A program made the position numbers and the translations under genes. A DNA stretch of 64,000 bases, taken from positions 992,001 to 1,056,000 of the forward strand of contig NZ_CP059900.1 of assembly GCF_014126825.1 (NCBI RefSeq), in the 5' to 3' direction. Below, one piece after another: positions 56,070 to 64,000 of this stretch (within the stretch, counting starts at the first letter, position 1; every line of letters begins with the position of its first letter). Source of the DNA: Tomitella gaofuii (lineage in GTDB: Bacteria; Actinomycetota; Actinomycetes; Mycobacteriales; Mycobacteriaceae). Below the pieces are notes generated by a model. That model did not search any database. It had not been told where the DNA came from and saw only the letters and a list, made by a program, of their open reading frames with translations.

Positions 56070-56291
56070 ATGGCCAAGAAGGACGGCGCCATCGAGGTCG
56101 AGGGGCGTGTGATCGAACCCCTGCCCAACGCAATGTTCCGCGTTGAGCTGGAGAACGGACACAAGGTCCTTGCCCACATCAGTGGCAAGATGCGGCAGCA
56201 CTACATCAGGATCCTCCCGGAGGACCGGGTGGTGGTGGAGTTGTCGCCGTACGACCTCTCCCGCGGTCGGATCGTTTTCCGGTACAGGTGA
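56070..56291 (+). CDS. infA: Translation initiation factor IF-1
   Basis: 73-aa S1-type OB-fold protein. It starts [53 protein letters not shown] and ends RGRIVFRYR, full length. Blocks the ribosomal A site during initiation. A TACCCT -10-like box near 55866 may belong to its promoter. First gene of the alpha-operon segment. Confidence 0.97.
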   Translation: MAKKDGAIEVEGRVIEPLPNAMFRVELENGHKVLAHISGKMRQHYIRILPEDRVVVELSPYDLSRGRIVFRYR

Positions 56292-56383
56292 GAACCCTTT
56301 CCGGCCGGTCCCGGTCGGAAGGACTACGATTCCGCGGCGCCGATGGCGGCGGCGTGGAGTGATCTTCAGGAGATTCGACAGAC

Positions 56384-56497
56384 GTGAAGGTGCAACCGAG
56401 CGTCAAGAAGATCTGCGAGAAGTGCAAGGTGATCCGCCGTCACGGGCGGGTCATGGTGATCTGCGACAACCCGCGGCACAAGCAGCGCCAGGGTTAG
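56384..56497 (+). CDS. rpmJ: 50S ribosomal protein L36
   Basis: 37 aa, too short for many gene finders. It reads [20 protein letters not shown] with zinc ligands CxxC, a later Cys (VICDN) and His (PRHKQRQG). The GTG at 56384 follows AGGAGA. Located between infA and rpsM as in most bacteria. Confidence 0.96.
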   Translation: MKVQPSVKKICEKCKVIRRHGRVMVICDNPRHKQRQG

Positions 56498-56671
56498 GCA
56501 GCGCCGGCCAACGCACAATTGCGATCGGCTTGCCGAGCGACATGACAGCCTCCCAGAACCAGCCGAGCCCCACGCGGGCGCGGTCCACCCCCGGCACGGA
56601 GGCCGGGGCCCCATAGCGATCGGGGACGGGCTGGGAGAAGACCTCCGAACACCGAGAACAGGATCTGCCAC

Positions 56672-57046
<375 letters not shown>

Positions 57047-57049
57047 GCA

Positions 57050-57457
57050 ATGCCACCGAAGTCACGCGGCACCGGCCCCAAGAAGGGCACCCGACGCAGG
57101 GACAAGAAGAACATCCCGCTCGGCGCCGCACACATCAAGAGCACGTTCAGCAACACGATCGTCTCGATCACCGATCCCGCCGGCAACGTCGTCTCCTGGG
57201 CGTCGTCCGGCCATGTCGGCTTCAAGGGTTCGCGCAAGTCGACCCCGTTCGCTGCGCAGCTGGCGGCCGAGAACGCCGCGCGCAAGGCGCAGGAGCACGG
57301 CATGAAGAAGGTCGACGTCTTCGTCAAGGGACCGGGTTCGGGCCGCGAGACGGCGATCCGCTCGCTGCAGGCCGCCGGTCTCGAGGTCGGCACAATCTCT
57401 GATGTCACCCCTCAGCCGCACAACGGCTGCCGTCCGCCCAAGCGGCGCCGGGTCTAG
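57050..57457 (+). CDS. rpsK: 30S ribosomal protein S11
   Basis: 135 aa. After a basic N-terminus: [44 protein letters not shown] is the conserved body; C-terminal [16 protein letters not shown]. Part of the platform near the E site. It follows rpsM by 3 bp. Confidence 0.98.
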   Translation: MPPKSRGTGPKKGTRRRDKKNIPLGAAHIKSTFSNTIVSITDPAGNVVSWASSGHVGFKGSRKSTPFAAQLAAENAARKAQEHGMKKVDVFVKGPGSGRETAIRSLQAAGLEVGTISDVTPQPHNGCRPPKRRRV

Positions 57458-57490
57458 CGGGAACTGGAAAGGATAGGAGGCTAAAGGTTC

Positions 57491-58096
57491 ATGGCTCGTT
57501 ATACCGGACCGGTCACCCGCAAGTCGCGTCGTCTGCGTGTCGACCTCGTCGGAGGAGACCAGGCGTTCGAGCGTCGCCCCTACCCGCCCGGCCAGCACGG
57601 CCGCGCGCGGATCAAGGAGAGCGAGTACCTGCTGCAGCTGCAGGAGAAGCAGAAGGCCCGCTTCAGCTACGGCGTGATGGAGAAGCAGTTCCGCCGTTAC
57701 TACGAAGAGGCCGCGTCGCGTCCCGGCAAGACCGGTGAGATCCTGCTGATCCTGCTCGAGTCGCGTCTCGACAACGTCGTCTACCGCGCCGGCCTCGCGC
57801 GCACGCGCCGTCAGGCGCGTCAGCTCGTCAGCCACGGCCACTTCCTGGTCAACGGCAAGAAGGTCGACATCCCCAGCTACCGCGTGTCGCAGTACGACAT
57901 CATCGACATCAAGGAGAAGTCGATGAGCACGCTGCCGTTCCAGGTGGCGCGGGAGACCCAGGGTGAGCGCAACGTCCCCGGCTGGCTGCAGGTCGTCGGC
58001 CCGCGCATGCGGGTGCTCGTGCACCAGCTGCCGGAGCGCGCGCAGATCGACGTGCCGCTGCAGGAGCAGCTCATCGTCGAGTACTACTCGAAGTAG
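57491..58096 (+). CDS. rpsD: 30S ribosomal protein S4
   Basis: 201 aa of the zinc-free type, since the N-terminal CxxC cluster is absent. The S4 RNA-binding domain (LDNVVYRAGLARTRRQARQLVSHGHFLVNGKKVDIPSY) is clear. S4 starts 16S assembly and can repress the alpha operon in other bacteria. A hairpin follows its stop. Confidence 0.98.
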   Translation: MARYTGPVTRKSRRLRVDLVGGDQAFERRPYPPGQHGRARIKESEYLLQLQEKQKARFSYGVMEKQFRRYYEEAASRPGKTGEILLILLESRLDNVVYRAGLARTRRQARQLVSHGHFLVNGKKVDIPSYRVSQYDIIDIKEKSMSTLPFQVARETQGERNVPGWLQVVGPRMRVLVHQLPERAQIDVPLQEQLIVEYYSK

Positions 58097-58105
58097 ATCG
58101 TGCGT

Positions 58106-58133
58106 CCCCCGTGCGGCCGATGCCGCGCGGGGG
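58106..58133 (+). terminator. Hairpin between rpsD and rpoA
   Basis: 12-bp arms (CCCCCGTGCGGC on the left, one mismatch) around the tetraloop CGAT, 9 bp after the rpsD stop. It probably attenuates ribosomal-protein transcription before rpoA, which has a 207-bp leader. Confidence 0.55.
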
Positions 58134-58303
58134 CGCTGTCCCGGACAGCGTTCGGGGCTTCCCCGAAGGTCTCGGGGGTCCGTCCGTCCCGGGCTGCAGT
58201 GCCCGGGGGCGGGGTCGTCCACGGGCCGAGGGCGTTCGGCCCGCGGCCGGTGGAGGTGTCAGGTGGACGTCAAATAGCGGACGTCCGTACAGGAGGAATG
58301 TCA

Positions 58304-59344
58304 ATGCTCATCTCGCAGCGACCCGTGCTGACCGAAGAGGTCATCGCGGACAACCGCTCGAAGTTCGTGATCGAGCCGCTGGAGCCGGGGTTCGGCTACA
58401 CGCTCGGCAACTCGCTTCGGCGCACGCTGCTGTCGTCCATTCCGGGCGCGGCGGTCACCAGCATCCGGATCGAAGGTGTGCTCCACGAGTTCACGACGAT
58501 CCCGGGTGTGAAAGAGGACGTCACCGAGATCATCCTCAACCTCAAGGGACTCGTCGTGAGCTCCGAAGAGGACGAGCCGGTCACGATGTACGTCCGCATG
58601 CAGGGGCCCGGCGTGGTCACCGCGGGTGACATCGTCCCGCCGAGCGGCGTGGTGGTGCACAATCCCGATCTGCATATCGCGACGCTGAACGAGAAGGGCA
58701 AGCTCGAGATCGAGCTCGTGGTCGAGCGTGGCCGCGGTTACGTCCAGGCGATCCAGAACAAGGCCGCAGGCGCGGAGATCGGCCGTATCCCGGTCGACTC
58801 CATCTACTCGCCGGTCCTCAAGGTGACCTACAAGGTCGAGGCCACCCGTGTGGAGCAGCGCACGGACTTCGACAAGCTGATCCTGGACGTGGAGACGAAG
58901 CACTCGATCTCCCCGCGTGACGCCATCGCGTCGGCCGGCAAGACGCTGGTCGAGCTGTTCGGGTTGGCACAGGAGCTCAACGTGGAAGCGGAAGGCATCG
59001 AGATCGGGCCCTCGCCCGTCGAGGCCGACCACATCGCGGCGTACTCCATGCCGATCGAGGAGCTGGAGCTGGCGGTCCGCTCGAACAACTGCTTCAAGCG
59101 CGAGGGCGTCCACACTGTGGGCGACCTGGTGGCGCGCAGCGAGTCGGATCTGCTGGACATCCGGAACTTCGGACAGAAGTCGATCAACGAGGTCAAGGTC
59201 AAGCTCGCCGCCCTTGGCCTGGCGCTCAAGGACAGCCCTCCCGGGTTCGACCCGTCCACGATCGCCGGATACGACCCGGAGACGGGCACGTGGACGGACA
59301 CGGACGAGGACGATCAGGACTTCGCCGAGACCGAACAGCTGTAA
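58304..59344 (+). CDS. rpoA: DNA-directed RNA polymerase subunit alpha
   Basis: 346 aa. N-terminal assembly domain ([43 protein letters not shown]), flexible linker and C-terminal DNA-binding domain ([45 protein letters not shown]). An acidic tail closes the protein. The ATG at 58304 lies 7 bases after AGGAGG; the ATG two codons earlier is too close to that site. rplQ follows. Confidence 0.98.
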   Translation: MLISQRPVLTEEVIADNRSKFVIEPLEPGFGYTLGNSLRRTLLSSIPGAAVTSIRIEGVLHEFTTIPGVKEDVTEIILNLKGLVVSSEEDEPVTMYVRMQGPGVVTAGDIVPPSGVVVHNPDLHIATLNEKGKLEIELVVERGRGYVQAIQNKAAGAEIGRIPVDSIYSPVLKVTYKVEATRVEQRTDFDKLILDVETKHSISPRDAIASAGKTLVELFGLAQELNVEAEGIEIGPSPVEADHIAAYSMPIEELELAVRSNNCFKREGVHTVGDLVARSESDLLDIRNFGQKSINEVKVKLAALGLALKDSPPGFDPSTIAGYDPETGTWTDTDEDDQDFAETEQL

Positions 59345-59401
59345 CCGTCTTCACCCGGAACGCCGGAGAGGCCGTCCCGGGTACCTACAAGGAGCACTAC
59401 A

Positions 59402-59959
59402 ATGCCCAAGCCCACCAAGGGTGCCCGCCTCGGCGGGTCGGCTTCGCACCAGAAGGCCATCCTGGCCAACCTGGCCACTGCGCTCTTCGAACACGGTCGG
59501 ATCACCACCACCGAGTCGAAGGCCAAGAGGCTGCGTCCGTACGCGGAGAAGCTGATCACGAAGGCCAAGGCCGGCACGCTGGCAGACCGACGCGAGGTGA
59601 TGAAGAACATCACCGACAAGGACGTCGTCCACCACCTGTTCGCCGACATCGGACCGCACTTCTCGGAGCGGGACGGCGGGTACACCCGCATCATCAAGAC
59701 GCTCCCGCGCAAGGGCGACAACGCCCCGATGGCGATCATCGAGCTGGTGCGCGAGCAGACGGTGTCCACCGAGGCGGACCGTGCGCGTCGCGTCGCGGCC
59801 TCGCAGGCCCAGGAGAACCCGGTCGCCGAGGTCGCCGACGAGGCGTCCGAGGCCGAGGTCGAGAACGCCGAGGAGGTGGTGGAGGGGATCGAGGAGACCA
59901 CCGCCACCGCAGCCGACGCGACCGACGCCGAGGACGACAAGGCCGCAGACAAGGACTAG
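59402..59959 (+). CDS. rplQ: 50S ribosomal protein L17
   Basis: 185 aa. The core ([52 protein letters not shown] is its region) is complete by about residue 118. The last 65 residues form a long acidic, alanine-rich tail, typical of actinobacterial L17 and much longer than the E. coli protein. truA begins 6 bp later. Confidence 0.97.
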   Translation: MPKPTKGARLGGSASHQKAILANLATALFEHGRITTTESKAKRLRPYAEKLITKAKAGTLADRREVMKNITDKDVVHHLFADIGPHFSERDGGYTRIIKTLPRKGDNAPMAIIELVREQTVSTEADRARRVAASQAQENPVAEVADEASEAEVENAEEVVEGIEETTATAADATDAEDDKAADKD

Positions 59960-59965
59960 TCCCCC

Positions 59966-60874
59966 GTGGAGGATTCCTTTCAGAGCGCGGGTGAGCCCGC
60001 CGCCGCGGACAGCGGCGGCGGGCTCACCCGTCTGCGTCTCGACATCTCCTACGACGGCACGGACTTCTCCGGGTGGGCCAAGCAGCCCGGGTTGCGGACG
60101 GTGTGCGGCGTTCTGGAGGATGCGCTGGCGACCGTGCTGCGCACACCCGCCCACCTGACGGTGGCGGGCCGGACGGACGCCGGGGTGCACGCGGCGGCAC
60201 AGGTGGCGCACCTGGATCTGCCGACGGACGCGGTACCGGACGAGCCGTCCCGGCTGGTGCGCCGGTTCGCCCGGCTGCTGCCGCAGGACGTGCGCATACG
60301 CGCGTTCACCCCGGTGCCCGCGGAGTTCGATGCGCGGTTCTCGGCCCTGCGGCGGCACTACGCCTACCGGGTGACGGCGGCGGAATCGGGCGCGGATCCG
60401 GTGCGGGCCCGCGACACCGCGGTGTGGCGTGGCCCCGTCGACCTGGCGGCGATGCGGCAGGCCTCGGCCGCGCTGGTGGGGTTGCATGACTTCGCCGCGT
60501 ACTGCCGGCGTCGCGACGGCGCGACCACCGTCCGTGAGTTGCAACGCTTCGAATGGGCCGAGGACGGCGGCGGCGTCCTCGTGGCGCAGGTGAGTGCGGA
60601 CGCGTTCTGCTGGTCGATGGTGCGCAGCCTCGTCGGGGCGGCGCTCACGGTGGGGCAGGGCCGGCGCCCTCCGCGGTGGATGACGGAACTGCTGGCGGAG
60701 CGGGAGCGGTCCAGCGCGGTGCCGGTGGCGCCCGCGAAGGGTCTGAGTCTGGCCGGCGTGGACTATCCGCCGGACGACGAGCTCGCGGCACGGAATCGCA
60801 GAACAATGGACAAGCGCAGCCCGGTCGAGGCGGAGCGTGGCCGTATGGAGCCCGGCGGCTGCTGCGGCGACTGA
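59966..60874 (+). CDS. truA: tRNA pseudouridine(38-40) synthase TruA
   Basis: 302 aa. The catalytic aspartate is in [10 protein letters not shown]. Other signatures are [18 protein letters not shown] and [22 protein letters not shown]. Modifies the anticodon arm of many tRNAs. The GTG at 59966 is the first in-frame start after rplQ. A basic and cysteine-containing tail extends past the usual end and overlaps the next gene's first codons by 38 bp if that gene starts at its earliest GTG. Confidence 0.95.
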   Translation: MEDSFQSAGEPAAADSGGGLTRLRLDISYDGTDFSGWAKQPGLRTVCGVLEDALATVLRTPAHLTVAGRTDAGVHAAAQVAHLDLPTDAVPDEPSRLVRRFARLLPQDVRIRAFTPVPAEFDARFSALRRHYAYRVTAAESGADPVRARDTAVWRGPVDLAAMRQASAALVGLHDFAAYCRRRDGATTVRELQRFEWAEDGGGVLVAQVSADAFCWSMVRSLVGAALTVGQGRRPPRWMTELLAERERSSAVPVAPAKGLSLAGVDYPPDDELAARNRRTMDKRSPVEAERGRMEPGGCCGD

Positions 60875-61808
60875 ACCGGCACGCGGGCTGCTGCGGGAGT
60901 CCACCGCCCGGGGACTCCGGCGGGGCGGCGACGAGGGGGAGACGGTGGGGGATTCGGAAGGACGCGACCGGGGGACGGTGGTGGTCGACGTAGGTCCCGT
61001 GATCGTTCGCGCATGGGGGAACGGGACTGTCACCCGGCAGCGGGCGGCGGTGCTGCGCACACGCGAGGGTCTCGAGTACGGGGACGAGGCCGCCCGCCGC
61101 GCCGGGGACGGCCTGGGCGCGTTCGAACCTTCCCTGCCGTCGGCGGTGGACGAGGAGTACACGGCCCTCGGCGATGCGGTGTTCCGGACCGTGGAGCTGT
61201 TCCGCGGGCTGTTGCGGCATGTGCACGCGGCGGTCGCCGTCGGCGACGGCGTGCAGGCCGGCCGGGAGTGCGGACGCGCGCGGATGGTGCTGGTGCTGCC
61301 GGGACAGTGGGGGACGATCCGTCGGGGCGTCCTCGAGCGCGCGGCGGCCGCCCTGGCGGACGACGTCGTCACGGTGGGATCGACGTGGGCTGCGGTGACG
61401 TCCGCGGAGTCCGAGGGGCTGATTCGTCCGGGCGGCGCGGTCGGCGTCGTCGAGCAGTGGCCCGAGTGCACGGTCTCGTCCGTGGTGGACCGGCGGCCGC
61501 AGCGCCGGTCCGCGGGAGGCGGGCGCTGGAACCCCGGCGTTGTGCGGCCGCCGGAGCATCGGCGCGCCGTGCACGGCGCGGGAGACGTGCTGGGGCGCGA
61601 GGGCGTGGCTGGATCCGAATGCGGCACCGGCCTGCTCCCCGGGTTGGCAGACCTCAACGGCGGCGTGGCGCCGGACGGGGTGATCGCGGTACCGCGCGCG
61701 GGACGGGAGTTCGACCGGACCCTCTGCGCCGCCGGCGGCGCCCGGCTCGTCTGTACGGACGGGGATGCGCCGCTGCGCGGCGCGGTGCTGTGGGCGCGGA
61801 CGCCGTGA
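60837..61808 (+). CDS. Type VII secretion-associated protein, Rv3446c-like
   Basis: Up to 323 aa; homology begins near [19 protein letters not shown], so a later start (for example near 60945) is possible. The N-terminal part has a VVVDVGP strand and a domain ending in [24 protein letters not shown], as in Rv3446c-type accessory proteins of ESX-4. The C-terminal region is poor in known motifs. Its place between truA and rplM matches Rv3446c, which lies next to eccC4, esxU and esxT in M. tuberculosis. None of those ESX-4 genes is found here. Assignment rests on position plus moderate similarity. Confidence 0.5.
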   Translation: MAVWSPAAAAATEPARGLLRESTARGLRRGGDEGETVGDSEGRDRGTVVVDVGPVIVRAWGNGTVTRQRAAVLRTREGLEYGDEAARRAGDGLGAFEPSLPSAVDEEYTALGDAVFRTVELFRGLLRHVHAAVAVGDGVQAGRECGRARMVLVLPGQWGTIRRGVLERAAAALADDVVTVGSTWAAVTSAESEGLIRPGGAVGVVEQWPECTVSSVVDRRPQRRSAGGGRWNPGVVRPPEHRRAVHGAGDVLGREGVAGSECGTGLLPGLADLNGGVAPDGVIAVPRAGREFDRTLCAAGGARLVCTDGDAPLRGAVLWARTP

Positions 61809-62326
61809 CGGTCGCCGGGCCCTCTGCGTTGCAGGACCGATGTCCCGGCAGTCACGGGAGAATTCTCTCGCGGGGTGGGAACCGGTGCGGCCACGGTTGC
61901 GTCCATACAAGTGGGGGGCAGCGGGGTGCCCGGGCCGGTGTCGGTCCGGGCGCCGTCTCGGTCCGATCGTCCCGCGGTTCCGGGCGGAGCGCGCGGGATG
62001 AGGAGGGAGCGGACCGAGGCGCCGGCCACACGGTGCGCGCTGTGATCGAGGGGGAGATAGGGGAGAGGCCGGCCGGGACCCGCGCGAGGGGGATGCGGGT
62101 CCGCGGCCACGGTGGCCCGGTGCGGAAGTCGGAGGGGAGGTCCGGCTCCGTACCGGGCCGCATTTCGGCGTGCTGGCGGGCCCGCTTTGACGGCGCCGAT
62201 CGGCTGTCGGTATCGTTCTTCGTTGGTGTACTGCCACGCAGGTCGCCCCCGGGTCTCCACCGGCCGCCGGGGCCGTCCGGCACGCACCCAGGCCGGCATT
62301 CCATTCGACAGACGAGGAACAACCTA
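61809..62326. other. Intergenic region upstream of rplM
   Basis: 518 bp where mycobacteria carry esxU and esxT. No WXG100-type protein or remnant (no WxG motif in a short helical frame) could be read on the plus strand. The right end holds an rplM promoter. The sequence is GC-rich with no tandem repeat. It is either the scar of a lost ESX-4 locus or a long leader. Confidence 0.45.
62187..62216 (+). promoter_or_regulatory. Candidate promoter of rplM-rpsI
   Basis: TTGACG (-35) and TATCGT (-10) with an 18-bp spacer, about 110 bp before the rplM start. Best promoter match in the gap. Confidence 0.55.
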
Positions 62327-62770
62327 GTGTCCACGTACACCCCGAAGGCCGGTGACGTCACCCACCAGTGGTACGTCATCGACGCCACCGATGTGGTGCT
62401 CGGACGGCTCGCCAGCAAGGCGGCGACGCTGCTCCGCGGCAAGCACAAGCCCACGTACACCCCCCACTCGGACGGCGGGGATTTCGTCGTCGTCGTCAAT
62501 GCCGAGAAGGTCGCGCTCACCGGCAAGAAGTTGACGGACAAGCGCAGCTACCGGCACTCCGGCCACCCGGGCGGGCTCAGCTCGCTGTCTGCCGGCGAAA
62601 TGATCGCCAAGCACCCTGACCGCTTCGTCGAAGACGCGATCAAGGGCATGCTCCCGCACACCAAGCTGGGCCGCGCCATGGCCTCCAAGCTCAAGGTCTA
62701 CGCGGGCCCCGAGCACCCCCACGCCGCGCAGAAGCCGGTGCCGTTCGAGATCAAGCAGGTGGCCCAGTGA
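62327..62770 (+). CDS. rplM: 50S ribosomal protein L13
   Basis: 147 aa. [45 protein letters not shown] is the conserved N-terminal region; [30 protein letters not shown] near the end. The GTG at 62327 is the conserved start. It overlaps or abuts rpsI. Confidence 0.97.
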   Translation: MSTYTPKAGDVTHQWYVIDATDVVLGRLASKAATLLRGKHKPTYTPHSDGGDFVVVVNAEKVALTGKKLTDKRSYRHSGHPGGLSSLSAGEMIAKHPDRFVEDAIKGMLPHTKLGRAMASKLKVYAGPEHPHAAQKPVPFEIKQVAQ

Positions 62771-62790
62771 CGGCGCCGGAGGAGCACAAC

Positions 62791-63312
62791 GTGACCAACC
62801 CTGAGAACGAAGGCCTGCAGGCCTCCATCGCCGACAGCGTCGAGGTCGTCGACGAGGGCATCGTCGACGAGGGCTACGAGGTGGCCGAGGACGTCGTCGC
62901 GGCGCCGGTTCCGCACTTGGGCGGCGACCGTCCGGTGCAGACTGTCGGCCGCCGCAAGGAAGCGGTGGCGCGGGTGCGTCTGCAGCCCGGTACCGGCGGC
63001 TTCACCCTCAACGGGCGGACCATCGAGGACTACTTCCCCAACAAGCTGCACCAGCAGCTGGTGAAGTCCCCGCTGGTGCTCGTCGAGCGCGAGGAGTCCT
63101 TCGACATCCATGCGCGTCTGCACGGAGGCGGCCCCTCGGGGCAGGCCGGTGCGCTGCGCCTGGCCATCGCACGCGCCCTGGTGGACGTGCAGCCGGAGGA
63201 CCGTTCCGCGCTCAAGTCCGCGGGCTTCCTCACCCGTGACGCGCGCGCGGTCGAGCGCAAGAAGTACGGCCTGAAGAAGGCCCGCAAGGCTTCGCAGTAC
63301 TCGAAGCGCTGA
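62791..63312 (+). CDS. rpsI: 30S ribosomal protein S9
   Basis: 173 aa from the GTG at 62791, which has GGAGGAG upstream; a GTG overlapping the rplM stop would add 8 residues. An acidic N-terminal extension of about 45 residues ([18 protein letters not shown]) precedes the core [21 protein letters not shown]. The C-terminal [17 protein letters not shown] tail reaches the P-site tRNA. A strong terminator follows. Confidence 0.96.
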   Translation: MTNPENEGLQASIADSVEVVDEGIVDEGYEVAEDVVAAPVPHLGGDRPVQTVGRRKEAVARVRLQPGTGGFTLNGRTIEDYFPNKLHQQLVKSPLVLVEREESFDIHARLHGGGPSGQAGALRLAIARALVDVQPEDRSALKSAGFLTRDARAVERKKYGLKKARKASQYSKR

Positions 63313-63320
63313 GTGGTCGA

Positions 63321-63345
63321 CGCCGCCGGTCCCGTGCCGGCGGCG
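63321..63345 (+). terminator. First of two hairpins after rpsI
   Basis: Perfect 9-bp arms (CGCCGCCGG and complement) around a 7-base loop, 9 bp after the rpsI stop. Followed closely by a second, T-tailed hairpin. Confidence 0.5.
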
Positions 63346-63357
63346 TCCCCGCGCACA

Positions 63358-63402
63358 CCGAGGGCGGGCGTCGGGAACGATCCGGCGCCCGCCCTCGGTT
63401 TT
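63358..63402 (+). terminator. Intrinsic terminator after rpsI
   Basis: Perfect 13-bp arms (CCGAGGGCGGGCG and complement), 15-base loop and a TTTTCT tract immediately after the stem. The clearest Rho-independent terminator in the window; it ends the rplM-rpsI transcript. Confidence 0.85.
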
Positions 63403-63501
63403 CTCGTTCCGCCCTGTACACACAAGACCGCGTGGCGGATGACCCGTCCTTTGCACCATGCACCGCCGGACGGTGACGCCGCGGGAAGGACCTCGACCAA
63501 C

Positions 63502-64000
63502 ATGTCACGACTCTTCGGTACGGACGGGGTCCGCGGGGAAGCGAACTCCACCCTGACCGCCGACCTCGCCCTGGCGCTGGCGGAGGCGGCCGCCGCGGTG
63601 CTCGCATCGCCGTCGGCGGGCGCGGCCCGCCCGGTCGCGGTGCTCGGGCGGGATCCGCGCGCCAGCGGCGAGATGCTCGAGGCGGCGGTGAGCGCGGGGC
63701 TCGCCGCGTCCGGGGTCGACGTGCTCCGCGTCGGGGTCGTCCCCACACCCGCAGTCGCGTTTCTCACCGCGGCGTACGAGGCCGACATGGGTGTGATGAT
63801 CTCGGCGTCGCACAACCCGATGCCGGACAACGGCATCAAGATCTTCGGCCGCGGCGGCCACAAGCTGGACGACGCGGTGGAGGACCGGATCGAGCAGCTG
63901 CTGCGTCCGGGCAGCGAGCCGCAGCGACGCGCGTACCGGCCGACGGGTGCGGCGATCGGCCGGGTGCGTAGCGCGCACGAAGCGCTGGACCGCTATCTGC
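63502..64000 (+). CDS. glmM: Phosphoglucosamine mutase, 3' part beyond window
   Basis: First 166 codons of GlmM, which converts glucosamine-6-phosphate to glucosamine-1-phosphate for peptidoglycan precursor synthesis. It starts [15 protein letters not shown]. The catalytic phosphoserine loop [16 protein letters not shown] is present at about residues 100-115. The ATG at 63502 has GGAAGGA about 12 bases upstream. rplM-rpsI-glmM order is conserved in Mycobacteriales. Runs off the right edge. Confidence 0.96.
   Translation, partial: MSRLFGTDGVRGEANSTLTADLALALAEAAAAVLASPSAGAARPVAVLGRDPRASGEMLEAAVSAGLAASGVDVLRVGVVPTPAVAFLTAAYEADMGVMISASHNPMPDNGIKIFGRGGHKLDDAVEDRIEQLLRPGSEPQRRAYRPTGAAIGRVRSAHEALDRYL

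Noticed and set aside
59351-62299. Minus-strand open frame of nearly 1000 codons opposite rplQ, truA and the Rv3446c-like gene
   Set aside because: Low-complexity Arg/Pro/Ser product overlapping three supported plus-strand genes; a composition artefact.
61809-62326. Search for degraded esxU/esxT (WXG100) genes before rplM
   Set aside because: No WxG-containing short helical frame was found on the coding strand.

Overview
The window is a GC-rich chromosomal segment from a mycolic-acid actinobacterium (order Mycobacteriales). The evidence is a fadD-yrbEA-yrbEB-mceA-F lipid importer operon of the mce1 type, GTG starts with frequent 4-base ATGA/GTGA overlaps, a zinc-type S14, and an Rv3446c-like type VII secretion accessory gene between truA and rplM. 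The S10, spc and alpha ribosomal clusters lie together, as recalled for Corynebacterium, whereas in Mycobacterium tuberculosis they are split. The genus cannot be fixed from sequence alone; a Dietzia, Gordonia or Tomitella-like non-mycobacterium would fit. No rRNA, tRNA, transposase, phage or CRISPR array was seen.

Left part (1-9.1 kb, mostly minus strand): a WS/DGAT-type acyltransferase cut by the window edge, a DrrABC-like lipid or drug ABC exporter, an orphan MbtH-like gene, an alpha/beta hydrolase, an Asp23/Gls24 envelope-stress cluster (two Asp23 proteins, a small DUF2273-like membrane protein, two DUF6286-like membrane proteins, one unknown), and an alpha-methylacyl-CoA racemase. Next comes a respiratory nitrate module, narK-narGHJI (9.4-17.7 kb), whose narG carries two single-base frameshifts.

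Middle part (17.7-28.3 kb): lipid or terpenoid catabolism and its regulators. It holds two MpaB/DUF2236-family oxygenases (one beside a TetR gene, one in an operon with an aldehyde dehydrogenase), an acyl-CoA dehydrogenase with a GntR regulator, a nitrobindin-like protein, a TetR protein with two DNA-binding domains, and a penicillin-binding lipoprotein that has lost its catalytic motifs. An AT-rich patch near 19.4-20.0 kb encodes an unrecognised protein. The mce operon (28.5-38.6 kb) is followed by a hotdog thioesterase-like gene and a small secreted protein.

Right part (40.0-64 kb): rpsJ-rplC-D-W-B-rpsS-rplV-rpsC-rplP-rpmC-rpsQ, rplN-X-E-rpsZ-H-rplF-R-rpsE-rpmD-rplO, secY-adk-map, a MerR/aldo-keto reductase pair, dtd and a membrane protein of unknown function, infA-rpmJ-rpsM-K-D-rpoA-rplQ-truA, the Rv3446c-like gene, rplM-rpsI and the start of glmM. 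Clear hairpin terminators or attenuators separate several of these units.

Four non-ribosomal genes (narG, mceA, one Asp23 gene, one DUF6286 gene) are broken by single-base indels that all fall in G or C runs of four or five. This is either homopolymer sequencing error or real decay and should be settled before any of them is called a pseudogene.
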